A DNA stretch of 40,236 nt. Origin: Pseudomonadota bacterium (GTDB lineage Bacteria > Oederibacteriota > Muellerivitia > Muellerivitales > Muellerivitaceae). Positions 1-8,333 of this stretch are shown piece after piece; within the stretch, counting starts at the first letter, position 1; each line of letters opens with the position of its first letter. The notes beneath the pieces are model-generated. The model ran no database searches. It was not told where the DNA came from and was given only the letters and a program-made list of their open reading frames with translations. The stretch covers positions 1 to 40,236 of the forward strand of contig JAJPJW010000079.1 of the NCBI GenBank assembly GCA_021324075.1. The letters are read 5' to 3'. The translations under genes and the position numbers were made by a program.

Positions 1-1803
1 CATGTTGGTTCCCCCGCCCGAAAGGCTGTAGGTGAACAAGTCGCCCTGGGAATCCACGATGTAAAGTTGGTGGTTCATCCAGTCGCAGGCGATGTCGATC
101 ACCGTGGAGGGGAGCGTCACCACGTTGCTCCAGGTAGCGCCGTGGTTCGTGGAGGTCACCACCGCCGGGCCGTTCCCCCCGTAGAGCTCATGGTTTCCCG
201 AGGGGTCCGAATTATAGGTGAATACACCGGCGCAATTGCCCATGACCAGCCAGCTGCTGCCCCCGTTGGTGGTGCGGTACTGGTCCCAAAAGGCCACGCT
301 GGCCGAGACCGGGTCCCCGCAAACCGCCTGGGTGCTGTTGCCGATGAGCCCCGTGCTGGTGAAGCTGCCCCCGCCGTTGGTGGAAACCATGAGGGTGGCG
401 GGCGCGTACCAGGAGGCGGCGTTGCCCGAGACCAGCACGCTGGGGCTCACGGCATAACCCGCATAGGTATACCCGCCCCAGCCCTGGCCCGAGGCATACA
501 AGTCTTGCCAGGTGACCGAGGCGTTGGTCACCCCCGCCGTAAAGGCCGCGTCGTAATCCTGGCTGGTCACCACCAACAGGTTGGGGCTCTGGGGGTTGAA
601 ATTGAAGTAGCCCGTGCAGGTGAAGTCGTTGTAGCCGTTGGCCGACCAGGAAAAATGGGCGCCCCCGTCGGTGGACTGGCTGATGAAGTCCCCGCCGCAG
701 GCCCAGACCTGGCCTGCGGTCGTCGGGCTCCAGGCGAAAAGCCATTCCCGGGGGTTCATGGGGATGAAGCTTTGGCTGGAATTCAACGAACAGGCCGACC
801 AGCTGGCCCCGCCGTTGGTCGAATAATAGTAGCTTTGCTGGTCGTAAACCCCGTGGTCGGCGTCGATGAGCATGTCACCGGGGTTGAGGGGGCTCACCTT
901 GAGATTTCGCAGGCCCGGGGCATAAGTGGTGGGGAGGCCCGTATTGGCCGGCGGGGTGAAGCTGGCGCCCGAATTGGTGGAGACGTAGACGCCGTTGCTC
1001 TCATTAATGTAGACGTTGTTGGGCTGGCTGGCGACGACGTCCAATCCCAGTACCGGCAGCGCGACCACCTGAAGGAAGGTGCTTCCGCCGTTGGTGCTCC
1101 GGTAAAACCCGTTGGCCGTGGCCAGGTAAACCGTTCCGTTGGAGGGGTTCACCTTCACGATACCGTCGGAGAAGGCGCTTTGGATTTGGCTCCAGCTTTG
1201 CCCTCCGTTGGTGGATTTCCACAAGCCCCCGCCGCCGCCCGAATAATTCACCCAGTAGGCCACCGCGCTGAAGGTCACCCCGCCCGAAACCGTCACGCTG
1301 GAAGCGTCAAAGGCTACCGAATCATGGTAGGTCCCCGAACCTTGGAAGTTCTTCGTCAACGCCGCGCTCCAGGAGCCTCCCTGGTTGGTGGAAAGCCACA
1401 AGCCGTTCCAGGATTGGGCCCCCGAATTACAGCCCACCGCCAGCACCCTCTGGTTGTTGTTGGGGTCGACGGCGAAGGCACAGCCTCCCCGCGGCGCGTA
1501 ACCCACGTCCGCAGGCTGCCAATTTTTTCCCCCGTCCAGGCTCCGGAAGATGCCGCCCACGTCCGTGCCCATCAGCAGGAATTGGCCCGTGGAATCGATG
1601 GCCAGGTTCTGGATCACCTGGCAGCCTTCGCCGCCGCTGTTGCCCGCGGAAAGGCTGGCCTGGGTGATGAGGGGAAGGGCCTGCCAAAGGGAAACGGCGC
1701 CCGAAGAAGGGGACGGGGCCAGGACACCGGAAAGGAAAATCCAAAGGGCGGCAAAGGGAAAAATTCTAGAAAGCGTGGGTTGGGGTGGGGGCATCCGGTT
1801 CAT
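1..1803 (-). CDS. Secreted BNR/GH74-like beta-propeller protein, C-terminus cut by window edge
   Basis: The minus-strand frame is open from an ATG at 1803 to the window edge, giving 601 residues without a stop. It begins with a basic stretch and a hydrophobic signal-peptide core, then many Asp-box/BNR units of the type STNGGxSW and RSLDGGKNW, with GTDVGGIFRS near residue 75. It aligns along its whole length with the protein at 3419-5485, sharing blocks such as QNLAIDSTGQFLLMGT and NGLWLSTNQ; by that comparison about 90 residues are missing beyond the edge. Such propellers occur in GH74 xyloglucanases, sialidases and sortilin-like proteins. I see no safe catalytic assignment, so enzymatic activity is unproven and a binding or structural extracellular role is equally possible. 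It is probably a tandem duplicate of the downstream paralogue, now separated by a STAS gene and a pseudogene. Confidence 0.85.
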   Translation of the reverse strand, partial: MNRMPPPQPTLSRIFPFAALWIFLSGVLAPSPSSGAVSLWQALPLITQASLSAGNSGGEGCQVIQNLAIDSTGQFLLMGTDVGGIFRSLDGGKNWQPADVGYAPRGGCAFAVDPNNNQRVLAVGCNSGAQSWNGLWLSTNQGGSWSAALTKNFQGSGTYHDSVAFDASSVTVSGGVTFSAVAYWVNYSGGGGGLWKSTNGGQSWSQIQSAFSDGIVKVNPSNGTVYLATANGFYRSTNGGSTFLQVVALPVLGLDVVASQPNNVYINESNGVYVSTNSGASFTPPANTGLPTTYAPGLRNLKVSPLNPGDMLIDADHGVYDQQSYYYSTNGGASWSACSLNSSQSFIPMNPREWLFAWSPTTAGQVWACGGDFISQSTDGGAHFSWSANGYNDFTCTGYFNFNPQSPNLLVVTSQDYDAAFTAGVTNASVTWQDLYASGQGWGGYTYAGYAVSPSVLVSGNAASWYAPATLMVSTNGGGSFTSTGLIGNSTQAVCGDPVSASVAFWDQYRTTNGGSSWLVMGNCAGVFTYNSDPSGNHELYGGNGPAVVTSTNHGATWSNVVTLPSTVIDIACDWMNHQLYIVDSQGDLFTYSLSGGGTNM

Positions 1804-2105
1804 GAGGCTTCCAAAATAATAGGGGTCCAGGGGTTCGGTGGTTTCAGGATAAAGGCGCGGACGGCAATCCGCGGGTCAAACTTACCGCAAAAATTTGATA
1901 ATAGAGCATAAATCCTTTGAAATTCGGGGAAAACGTGGGCCAAACCTCGGTCCCTTGCCCAGATTAAATCGGCGTTACCCAACCCCGGGATTTTTTCTCC
2001 TGGATCAATCTCCACTTACACCGGCCTTTACCTCGAACTTTTCAAGAAATTCGCCCATTACCCAGTTGAAGGACAATTCCAAAAACCACGAAAACCTGCT
2101 GGGGC
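1804..2105. other. Intergenic stretch without a recognisable gene
   Basis: About 300 bases upstream of the left BNR gene. No reading frame here looks like a protein. The part nearest 1803 should hold that gene's promoter and leader, but I could not identify convincing -35/-10 boxes. The right end merges into the methyltransferase remnant. Confidence 0.5.
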
Positions 2106-2348
2106 GGTTCCAGCATCCCCCAGGAGGATGGGACTTTGGACGTGGTTTACAAAAACCAGTTGATGGAGCACACCCGTTCCGAAGACGCCACGGAACGGCT
2201 CAAAAGCATCCTCCGGGTCCTGAAAAAGGGCGGCACCTCATCTGTGCATCACTCACCAGCCGCCTTTCGGCCCGATGACATCTCGCGGAATTTCAACGAC
2301 GGGGCCACCAGTTTCCACCTGAAGGAGTACAGGGTCCATGAACGGTAA
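2106..2348 (+). pseudogene. Remnant of a SAM-dependent methyltransferase (C-terminal motifs only)
   Basis: The plus-strand frame reads GSSIPQEDGTLDVVYKNQLM, then EH and further residues, resembling the motif II region of class I SAM methyltransferases (typically D-x-x-x-x-L-M-E-H). Later come a VLKKGG-like segment and FHLKEY. Between GG and DDIS the zero frame is nonsense, but one shifted frame reads LICASLTSRLS, which resembles the expected 'YICITPSRLSGP' strand. This implies two compensating frameshifts. The SAM-binding N-terminus (GxGxG) is not visible upstream, and the frame stops at 2346-2348. It is therefore a truncated, frameshifted fossil rather than a working gene. The family assignment is by memory of motifs. 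Confidence 0.65.
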
Positions 2349-3034
2349 TACCCTTTTCTGAAGGTGGTTTTTTTCAGGGCCTAACTAAGGGTGGGTTACG
2401 GCTTCTCTATTTCCTTTCCCGGTTTCCTTCGCCTTGCTCCTGGAATCCATCCTGAAAAACTCTTTCGCGGAATCGCCAAAATGGCAGGGCGGTTTCCCCT
2501 GTTCGAATCCTGGTCATCGATGGGTCTTTCGGGGGTCAATTCGACCAAAAATAAATGGGTTTCTACAAATTTGTGCTGCTTTGATCTGGTTTTTCCTTAA
2601 AGCCTTTCGCCGTTTTTGAGAAATCAGCCGCACAAACTACTCGTAGTGTTCATTTTTTAACCTGAAAATGTTTTTTGTTTTTCCTTTTTCCAATTCCCTC
2701 TCCAAAATTTACCGGGACCCCGTTGTTCCCCAATTGGTACGGCATATGCTTGTCTCATATTTCAACCGGTTGATTTTTTCGGGGCCCGTTTGGAAAAGAA
2801 AAGGCGAGAATGGTTCGGTTACCGGACATTAACAAAGCAGTTAAGGGGAATTTAAAGTAAGCTGTTAACCTTAGCCATTCTGAAATATCCCGGAAACACC
2901 TCCTGCCCGCCCTTCCGGGAACCTCGCCCTCGGAAAACGAAGCTGCCTGACGGTGGTTGATCCGTTCCTTTTTTTCCGTCATCCAAAGGACCGGCAACCG
3001 ATGCGGGGCTGTCCCCCCACACGGAGGAAATCTT
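2349..3034. other. AT-richer intergenic stretch, no gene seen
   Basis: Nearly 700 bases between the methyltransferase remnant and the STAS gene. Open frames here are short and unlike proteins. T-rich runs occur around 2655-2700. A short tRNA-like TTCGAATCC string occurs near 2503 but no tRNA fold surrounds it. The last ~100 bases should contain the promoter and leader of the STAS gene. Confidence 0.5.
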
Positions 3035-3418
3035 ATGATGGAACTCAACGCCCATATCGAAGTGGACAAGTCCGCGCCTGAAAGCGTCGTCCTCCACATC
3101 CAGGGGCGCCTCTATATGGCGACCCTCCCGGCATTGGAGGAACAATTCGATGCCGTCCTTCCCCAATGCGCCAATAGGAAAGTGGTGCTGGACCTCTCCG
3201 GGACCACTTATGTCAGCAGCAATTGCTGGAGCGTCTTCTTGATCAACGCCCGGCGGGTCAAATCGGTCGGCGGGATTCTCCTTCTGGCGGGAATGAAGGG
3301 GGAGGTCCTGAACGCCTATGAGCTGCTGGAATTGCACCTCTTCATCCAAAAACTCCCCGACCTCTCCGCGGCCCTGACCCTCTCGTCCCTCCGGCCGGCG
3401 CCCAAGGTCAAGGCCTGA
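3035..3418 (+). CDS. STAS-domain protein (anti-sigma-factor antagonist-like)
   Basis: A 127-residue single-domain protein. The start at 3035 (or 3038; the first two codons are ATGATG) is supported by GGAGG at about 3023-3027. The fold signature is the STAS/SpoIIAA pattern: a beta strand with VVLHIQGRLYM, then VVLDLSGTTYVSSNCWSVF and a C-terminal helix/strand region around LLLAGMKGEVLNAYEL. Family members bind anti-sigma kinases and are switched by serine phosphorylation. The canonical D-S-S-G loop here reads V-S-S-N, keeping a possible phospho-Ser but losing the preceding Asp and following Gly. No anti-sigma kinase or phosphatase gene is adjacent, so the partner is unknown. Its stop abuts the stop of the convergent BNR gene with no spacer. 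Confidence 0.85.
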   Translation: MMELNAHIEVDKSAPESVVLHIQGRLYMATLPALEEQFDAVLPQCANRKVVLDLSGTTYVSSNCWSVFLINARRVKSVGGILLLAGMKGEVLNAYELLELHLFIQKLPDLSAALTLSSLRPAPKVKA

Positions 3419-5485
3419 TCATTTGGGTGTGGAAGGCGGGGGATAGCGCCAAAGCCCGAAGCAGCTCCCCGCCGAATAAAGCCACCGGGTTTGCGGGTCA
3501 ACCCTCACCCATTCGGATTCCAGCCCCCCGTCCAAACCCTTGTCCCCCGGCTGGGGGGTGAGGCTTTTCCAGGTCTCCCCCCCGTCCAGGGACCGCCTGA
3601 CGCTTTGGCTGCTCAAGTAGCGGTTGCCATGCCAGGCGGCGTAAACCACGTTGGGTTTGGCCGGGTCCACCGCCACCGAGATGGCTTTTTGGCTTCCCTG
3701 GTTGTCCTTCCCGAGGTGGTAGGAAAGGTTCTTCACCATTCCGGAGGATGGGTCAAATTGGTAGAGCGACCCCGTGGCGACGTAAATTTTCCGGCCCTTC
3801 CAATCATAGGCCAGGTCCAGGACCTTCTCTTCCATGCGGACGACCGGTTTCCAAGTGGCGCCATGGTCGCCGGATTGGACGACCGCCGTGCCCTTCGCGC
3901 CATAGAGTTCCCCGCCGCCCTTGGGATCGGAGTTGTAGGTGAAAACCCCGTCGCAGTCCGGCATGGCCTGCCAGGTTTTTCCCCCGTCTGTGGTGCGGTA
4001 CTGGTCCCAGAAGGCCACCGCGGGATCCCTGGGGTCACCGCAGGAGGCTTGGGTGGAATTGCCCACCAGCCCCGTGTCCTTCCAGCGGCTTCCCCCGTTC
4101 GTGGAAACCATCAAGGTGGCGGGCCCGTCCCATTCGGCGGAGTTGCCGGCGAACATCACCTCGGGGTCCAAGGCGTAACCCCCGTAGTTGAAGCCGCCCC
4201 AGCCCTTGCCCGAAACCTCGAGGTATTGCCAGGTCGCGGGGGAGGCGCCGGCGTTTTCGGTGAAAGTGGAGTTGGTGTCCTGGCTGGTCAGGAGCAGGAA
4301 ACCCGGGTGGTGGGGGTTGAAGTTGAAGAGCCCGGCGCAGGTCAGGCCGTTGAAGCCGTTGTTGGCCCAGGCGAAATGGGCCCCGCCGTCCGTCGTCTGG
4401 GTCACATAGCCCCCGCCGCAGCTCCAGGCCGTCCCCGCCTTCACCGGGCTCCAGGCGAAAAGCCAGGGCCGGTCGTTGGTGGGGATGAAACTCATGGAAT
4501 CGTCCAGCTTGCAAGTGGACCAGCTCTTGCCGCCGTCGGCCGAATAGTAATGGCCTTGTTTGTAGTAGGTCCCCTGGTCGTCGTTGATCAACAGTTGGGC
4601 GGGGTTCGCCGGGCTCACCTTGAGGTTCTTGAGGCCGGGCTGGTCGGTGGCGGGAAGGCCTTCATTGCCCGTGGAAGTGAAGGTCTTGCCGGAGTCGGTG
4701 GAAAGATAGGCGCCGTCGGCTTTGTTGACATAAACGTTTTGTGGACGGGTGGCGATGACGTCCAGCCCCAGGACGGGCCCCTCTAAAACCTGCGTGAAGT
4801 TTTCCCCGTGGTCCGTGCTGCGGAAAAAGCCCTTGGCCGTGGCCACATAGACCGTCCCATCCGCGGGATGGACCTTCACGATGCCGTCCGCGAAAGGGGT
4901 CTGGATTTTGCGCCAGCTCTTTCCCCCGTCGGCGGACTTCCACAGTCCCCCGCCCGCGTCCGAATAGGCCACCCAATAGGCCAGGGCGCTGAAGGGCCCT
5001 CCCGGGCCCTGCCTTTTGCTGGAGGCGTCGAAGGCCACCGAGTCGTGGTAGGTTTCGGCGGCCTTGGTGGCTTGGAGCAACACCGGCTTCCAGGAGGAAG
5101 CCTGGTCCGTGGAAAGCCAAAGCCCGTTGACCGGGGACTTGCCTGAATTGGCCCCCACGGCCAGGGCCCGCCGGGGGTTGTTGGGGTCGATGGCCAGGGC
5201 CGCGCCGCCGCGGGGGGAAAAACCGATATTGGCGGGCTCCCAGGTGGTCCCGCCGTTCAAGCTGCGGTAAAGCCCGCCCACATTGGTGGCCATCAGGAGG
5301 AATTGGCCCGTGGAATCGACGGCGAAATTTTGGATTGTCTGGCAGCCTTCCCCGCCCCTATTGCCAGCCTTCAAACTTTCGCCCGTCACCATGGGAACGG
5401 CCTGCCAGGTGGAAATTCCGGCCCAGGCCGGGGCCAGGGCAAAGAGGACAAGCCCGAGAGATTGGAATATTTTTTGGAATTTCAT
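3419..5485 (-). CDS. Secreted BNR/GH74-like beta-propeller protein, complete
   Basis: 688 residues from ATG 5485, preceded by AAGGGAAAG. A signal peptide is visible (basic KFQK, hydrophobic SLGLVLFALAPAWA, cleavage near AWA). The mature protein has repeated Asp-box units such as SLNGGTTW, STDSGKTF, SADGGKSW, TTDGGKTW and SLDGGETW, spaced as in a multi-bladed propeller. The N-terminal NVGGLYRSLNGG segment resembles GH74/sortilin-type proteins. The protein is almost certainly exported and extracytoplasmic. It is the full-length paralogue of the gene cut at the left edge, and both read in the same direction. The C-terminus has no sorting domain that I recognise. Carbohydrate binding or hydrolysis is plausible given the adjacent polysaccharide locus but is inference. 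Confidence 0.9.
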   Translation of the reverse strand: MKFQKIFQSLGLVLFALAPAWAGISTWQAVPMVTGESLKAGNRGGEGCQTIQNFAVDSTGQFLLMATNVGGLYRSLNGGTTWEPANIGFSPRGGAALAIDPNNPRRALAVGANSGKSPVNGLWLSTDQASSWKPVLLQATKAAETYHDSVAFDASSKRQGPGGPFSALAYWVAYSDAGGGLWKSADGGKSWRKIQTPFADGIVKVHPADGTVYVATAKGFFRSTDHGENFTQVLEGPVLGLDVIATRPQNVYVNKADGAYLSTDSGKTFTSTGNEGLPATDQPGLKNLKVSPANPAQLLINDDQGTYYKQGHYYSADGGKSWSTCKLDDSMSFIPTNDRPWLFAWSPVKAGTAWSCGGGYVTQTTDGGAHFAWANNGFNGLTCAGLFNFNPHHPGFLLLTSQDTNSTFTENAGASPATWQYLEVSGKGWGGFNYGGYALDPEVMFAGNSAEWDGPATLMVSTNGGSRWKDTGLVGNSTQASCGDPRDPAVAFWDQYRTTDGGKTWQAMPDCDGVFTYNSDPKGGGELYGAKGTAVVQSGDHGATWKPVVRMEEKVLDLAYDWKGRKIYVATGSLYQFDPSSGMVKNLSYHLGKDNQGSQKAISVAVDPAKPNVVYAAWHGNRYLSSQSVRRSLDGGETWKSLTPQPGDKGLDGGLESEWVRVDPQTRWLYSAGSCFGLWRYPPPSTPK

Positions 5486-5561
5486 AGCCGCTTTCCCTTG
5501 AGGATTTAGTTTCGGACACTGCTGATCTTCATAATCGCCTCAGGCATTGGTTAAAAAATAA

Positions 5562-5653
5562 CCTCCCCCTCTGAAAGAGGGGGATTGAGGGGGAGTTAGT
5601 CTCTTTGAGTCCCTTTGGCGACTGCTAATACCCCTCCTTTTTCAAAGGGGGGG
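5562..5653. repeat. Two adjacent GC-rich hairpins, dispersed-repeat-like
   Basis: The first hairpin at 5565-5583 has arms CCCCCTCT and AGAGGGGG around a 3-base loop. The second at 5631-5653 pairs CCCCTCCTTT with AAAGGGGGGG around a 3-base loop, with one G:T pair. Such C-run/G-run hairpins are typical intergenic REP-like repeats. They sit downstream of the GT4 stop at 5684 and upstream of the BNR start at 5485, so one may also end GT4 transcription. Confidence 0.6.
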
Positions 5654-5683
5654 AACAGGGTTTTACTAAATTTACAGTTTCGT

Positions 5684-6895
5684 TTAATTTTTCCCCAGGG
5701 CTTCCTGGTAGATCTTCAGCAGCCCCTCATAGTGCCGCTCCAGGGAAAATTCCGCCAGGGCCCATTCCCTGGCCTTCCGGCAAAGGACGGAATAATCGTC
5801 CTTGGAAAGGGCCTGCATCCGCTTCACCTTGGCTTTCAAATCCTCCGCGTCAAAGGGGGTGAAAAGGAAGCCGCTTTCCCCGTCCCGCATCAGTTCGGGG
5901 ATGCCCCCGATCCGGGCTGCGATGACCGGCTTGGCGTAGCCCAGGGGCTCGATGACCGCCAGGGGCGCGTTCTCGTACCATTCGGACGGCACCACGCAGG
6001 CCCGGGCGCCCTGGTAGAGGGCTTCCAGGTCCTTGCCGGTCTGGTATCCCACCAGTTGGATGTTGGAAGCCCCTTCCGCCATCTTCCGGCACTCGGCTTC
6101 CAGGGGGCCCGTACCCGCGATCTTGAGCGGGAGGCCCAGGTCCTTGAAGGCCGTAATCAGGGTGAAGACGCCCTTTTCCTTCGACAAGCGGCCCGTGAAA
6201 AGGTAATAACCGCCGTCCTGGAATTGCGGGCGATAGGCTGTCAAGTCCGCCGGGTTGTTCAGGACGGTCAATTGGTTCTGCGGGAAGCGGTGGGCAAGCT
6301 TGGACTGGATGAAGGCGCTGGGGCAGACGAATTTTTTGACCGAATCGTATTTCCCCAGCCAGGCGTTGAAATAGCTCTCGGCCGTGTAAACGGCCGAGGC
6401 CATCCGGTCTTCTTTGTGGCAACTGGTCAGGAAGCAGTGCAGGTAGTTGCCGTCGATGCATTTCTCGCAGATCTTGCCGTGGTCCAGCATCATGTAGGAG
6501 GGACAGACCAGCTTGTAGTCGTGGGCCGTCAGCACCGCGGGCACGCCCCTTTTCTTGGCCGCGTCCAGGACCGCCGAGGAAAGCTGGGCGTAGACGTTGT
6601 GGGCGTGGATGAGGTCGGGCTTGAAGGCGTCGATCACCTCGCCGAACTTGCGCAGGGCCTCCAGGGAATAGACGATCTTGACCGCGGCCTTGGCCTTGTG
6701 CAGCAGGGGGGCGTTGAAATAGTTCTCCTCTTCCACGAAATGGCCGGCGAAGGGGGAGGGTTGGTTTTGGGGGTGCCGCGAGGCGAAGACGGCCACCTCG
6801 TGGCCGCGCGCCTTCATCAGTTCCATCTCGGTGAAGAGCACCCGCTCGCAGCCGCCCTTCAGGTAGTAGTATTTGTTGGCGTAAAGGATCCTCAT
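5684..6895 (-). CDS. Glycosyltransferase family 4 (GT-B)
   Basis: 403 residues. The N-terminal acceptor half starts MRILYANKYYYLKGGCERVL, the usual glycine-rich GT4 start. A Cys-rich insert (CEKCIDGNYLHC..SCHK) lies near residues 145-160, seen in a subset of GT4 enzymes. The C-terminal nucleotide-sugar half carries LFTGRLSKEKGV and the E-x7-E motif in ENAPLAVIE, followed by GIPELMRDGESGFLF. Members transfer a sugar from an activated donor with retention, here presumably to the lipid-linked repeat unit on the inner face of the cytoplasmic membrane. Donor and linkage cannot be read. Its ATG overlaps the upstream GT4 stop as ATGA, so the two are co-translated. It is the last gene of the polysaccharide locus in the direction of transcription. 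Confidence 0.93.
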   Translation of the reverse strand: MRILYANKYYYLKGGCERVLFTEMELMKARGHEVAVFASRHPQNQPSPFAGHFVEEENYFNAPLLHKAKAAVKIVYSLEALRKFGEVIDAFKPDLIHAHNVYAQLSSAVLDAAKKRGVPAVLTAHDYKLVCPSYMMLDHGKICEKCIDGNYLHCFLTSCHKEDRMASAVYTAESYFNAWLGKYDSVKKFVCPSAFIQSKLAHRFPQNQLTVLNNPADLTAYRPQFQDGGYYLFTGRLSKEKGVFTLITAFKDLGLPLKIAGTGPLEAECRKMAEGASNIQLVGYQTGKDLEALYQGARACVVPSEWYENAPLAVIEPLGYAKPVIAARIGGIPELMRDGESGFLFTPFDAEDLKAKVKRMQALSKDDYSVLCRKAREWALAEFSLERHYEGLLKIYQEALGKN

Positions 6896-8010
6896 GACGC
6901 CTTTTTCCTTCCCTTGGCCATGTCCAGGTAAAGCTGGTGGAACTGCCCGGCGATTTTATCCCAATGGAACGATTCCAAAAGGCCCTGGGGCGCCAGGGTC
7001 CTCAGCCGGTCCGTCTCCGGCGGGTTGCTTGCCAGTTCCTCCATCTGGACCGCCAGGTCCTGCGCATCCCCCACCTTGAAGGTCCTTCCCCGCCCGCCCA
7101 GGGCTTCCAGGTTTTCCGCGATGTCGCTGGCCAGGCAGCAATTGCCGTAGCTCATGGCTTCCAACAGCACCGTGGGCAGGCCTTCCAACTCCGAAGGCAG
7201 GAGGAAGGCATAGGCGTTGGACATGAGCTCGGCGTAGGGCTTGCCGGTGACGTAGCCCGTGAAAAGGATGTCGGGATTGCCCGCGGCCAGGGCCTGGAGC
7301 CGTTCGAAATACTTCTTTTCGTGCCCTGCATCGCCCGCAATGACCAGTTTAAGGCCTTGGGGCTTCAAGGCCTGGTAGGCTTCGATCAAGGTGTGGAGCC
7401 CTTTTTCCGGCACCAGCCTTCCCGCTGAAAGGAAATAGTCCCTTCCCTTCAAGCCCCACGAGCGGGTGATTTCGGAAGGATCTTCCCGTTTGGGGGGATT
7501 GATGCCGGTGGGGATATAGACGCTGTCCTTCCCGTACTTTTCCTTCAAGTAGGCCTGTTGCACCCGGGAGACAACGCTTAGGGTGTCAGCCGAATGCACC
7601 ATGATCCACTCGCTCATTTTTAGGAAGGCCTTCCCCGACGGGCTCCATCGGGACCTCTTCCATTCCAATCCGTGGCCTTGGACCAACACCGGGATACCGA
7701 ACCAACGCGGGAGAAAGGTGGTCTGCTGGGTGAAGGAATGGAAGTGACCCACATCCGGTTTTTCTTTGAAGCAGACGTCCAGGGTAGCCAGGAAAGACGA
7801 GGTGATCTTTTCCCCCGCCTTGGTGGGCAGGGCGGCGAGGGTCTTGATACGCATGCCCTTGTAGTCGGCCGGAGGAGTGCCGTAATGGCGCATGGTGTAA
7901 ACCACCACTTCGTGGCCCTTTTGCACAAGGCGGGGCCCGATCTCCTCAATGTACTTCTCGATGCCGCCACCGTAGGGCATTGTTTTTAGGATGATATGGG
8001 CGATCTTCAT
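6892..8010 (-). CDS. Glycosyltransferase family 4 (GT-B)
   Basis: 372 residues from the ATG at 8010 (MKIAHIILKTMPYGGGIEKY). The frame stays open to a TTG at 8031, but the ATG gives the standard GT4 N-terminus. The N-terminal half contains the GGGIEKYIEEIG loop. The C-terminal half has SAGRLVPEKGLHTLIEAY, LFTGYVTGKPYAELM and the E-x7-E motif EGLPTVLLE. It is a cytoplasmic or membrane-peripheral enzyme. Its stop overlaps the start of the following GT4 (ATGA, 6892-6895), making a two-gene unit. About 320 bases separate it from the pyruvyl transferase, so it may have its own promoter. Confidence 0.93.
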   Translation of the reverse strand: MKIAHIILKTMPYGGGIEKYIEEIGPRLVQKGHEVVVYTMRHYGTPPADYKGMRIKTLAALPTKAGEKITSSFLATLDVCFKEKPDVGHFHSFTQQTTFLPRWFGIPVLVQGHGLEWKRSRWSPSGKAFLKMSEWIMVHSADTLSVVSRVQQAYLKEKYGKDSVYIPTGINPPKREDPSEITRSWGLKGRDYFLSAGRLVPEKGLHTLIEAYQALKPQGLKLVIAGDAGHEKKYFERLQALAAGNPDILFTGYVTGKPYAELMSNAYAFLLPSELEGLPTVLLEAMSYGNCCLASDIAENLEALGGRGRTFKVGDAQDLAVQMEELASNPPETDRLRTLAPQGLLESFHWDKIAGQFHQLYLDMAKGRKKAS

Positions 8011-8333
8011 TGGGCGCTTTCTAAAACTCAAAGGGCGGAATCCAGCGGTAAAAGGGTGAGACTGTTGGAAAGCCTTGGAATCTTATTCCAGGGACAAAAA
8101 GCTACCATGCAACAGTCTCGACCCCAAAGATTTCCGCAGGAAATCGTGGGGTTACCTTGAAGGTGCCGTTGAAAAGCCCACCGCGGATGGGTTTTTCAAC
8201 GCTCTTAAAGTGCCTTGTTTTAACCGGAACGGTGCCGGGAATCAAATCATTTGCGGTGATTTCGGGGTTATATCGGGATTAAGGGCTTATGAAGTTACGG
8301 CTTAAAGGCCCCGCGGGAATCATTTTGTGGACT
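8011..8333. other. Intergenic stretch with one strong hairpin; no gene supported
   Basis: About 320 bases between two minus-strand genes. A plus-strand open frame of 76 codons crosses it but has no Shine-Dalgarno, no family resemblance and runs through a palindrome, so I do not call it. It presumably holds the terminator of the pyruvyl transferase operon and the promoter of the GT4 pair. Confidence 0.5.
8168..8200. terminator. 13-bp stem hairpin, candidate terminator
   Basis: GTTGAAAAGCCCA and TGGGTTTTTCAAC pair over 13 positions with one G:T pair and a 7-base loop. It lies about 135 bases beyond the stop of the pyruvyl transferase gene in its direction of transcription. No clear U-tract follows on the minus strand, so it may be an imperfect terminator or a repeat. 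Confidence 0.45.

Noticed and set aside
67-1911. 614-codon plus-strand open frame
   Set aside because: It is antisense to the BNR gene, is Gly/Val/Arg-rich with no family motif, and arises from GC-rich codon use on the opposite strand.
2480-2560. tRNA-like TTCGAATCC string
   Set aside because: The flanking bases do not form a T-stem, acceptor stem or anticodon arm.
8075-8305. 76-codon plus-strand frame in an intergenic gap
   Set aside because: No ribosome site or family resemblance, and it runs through a 33-base hairpin.
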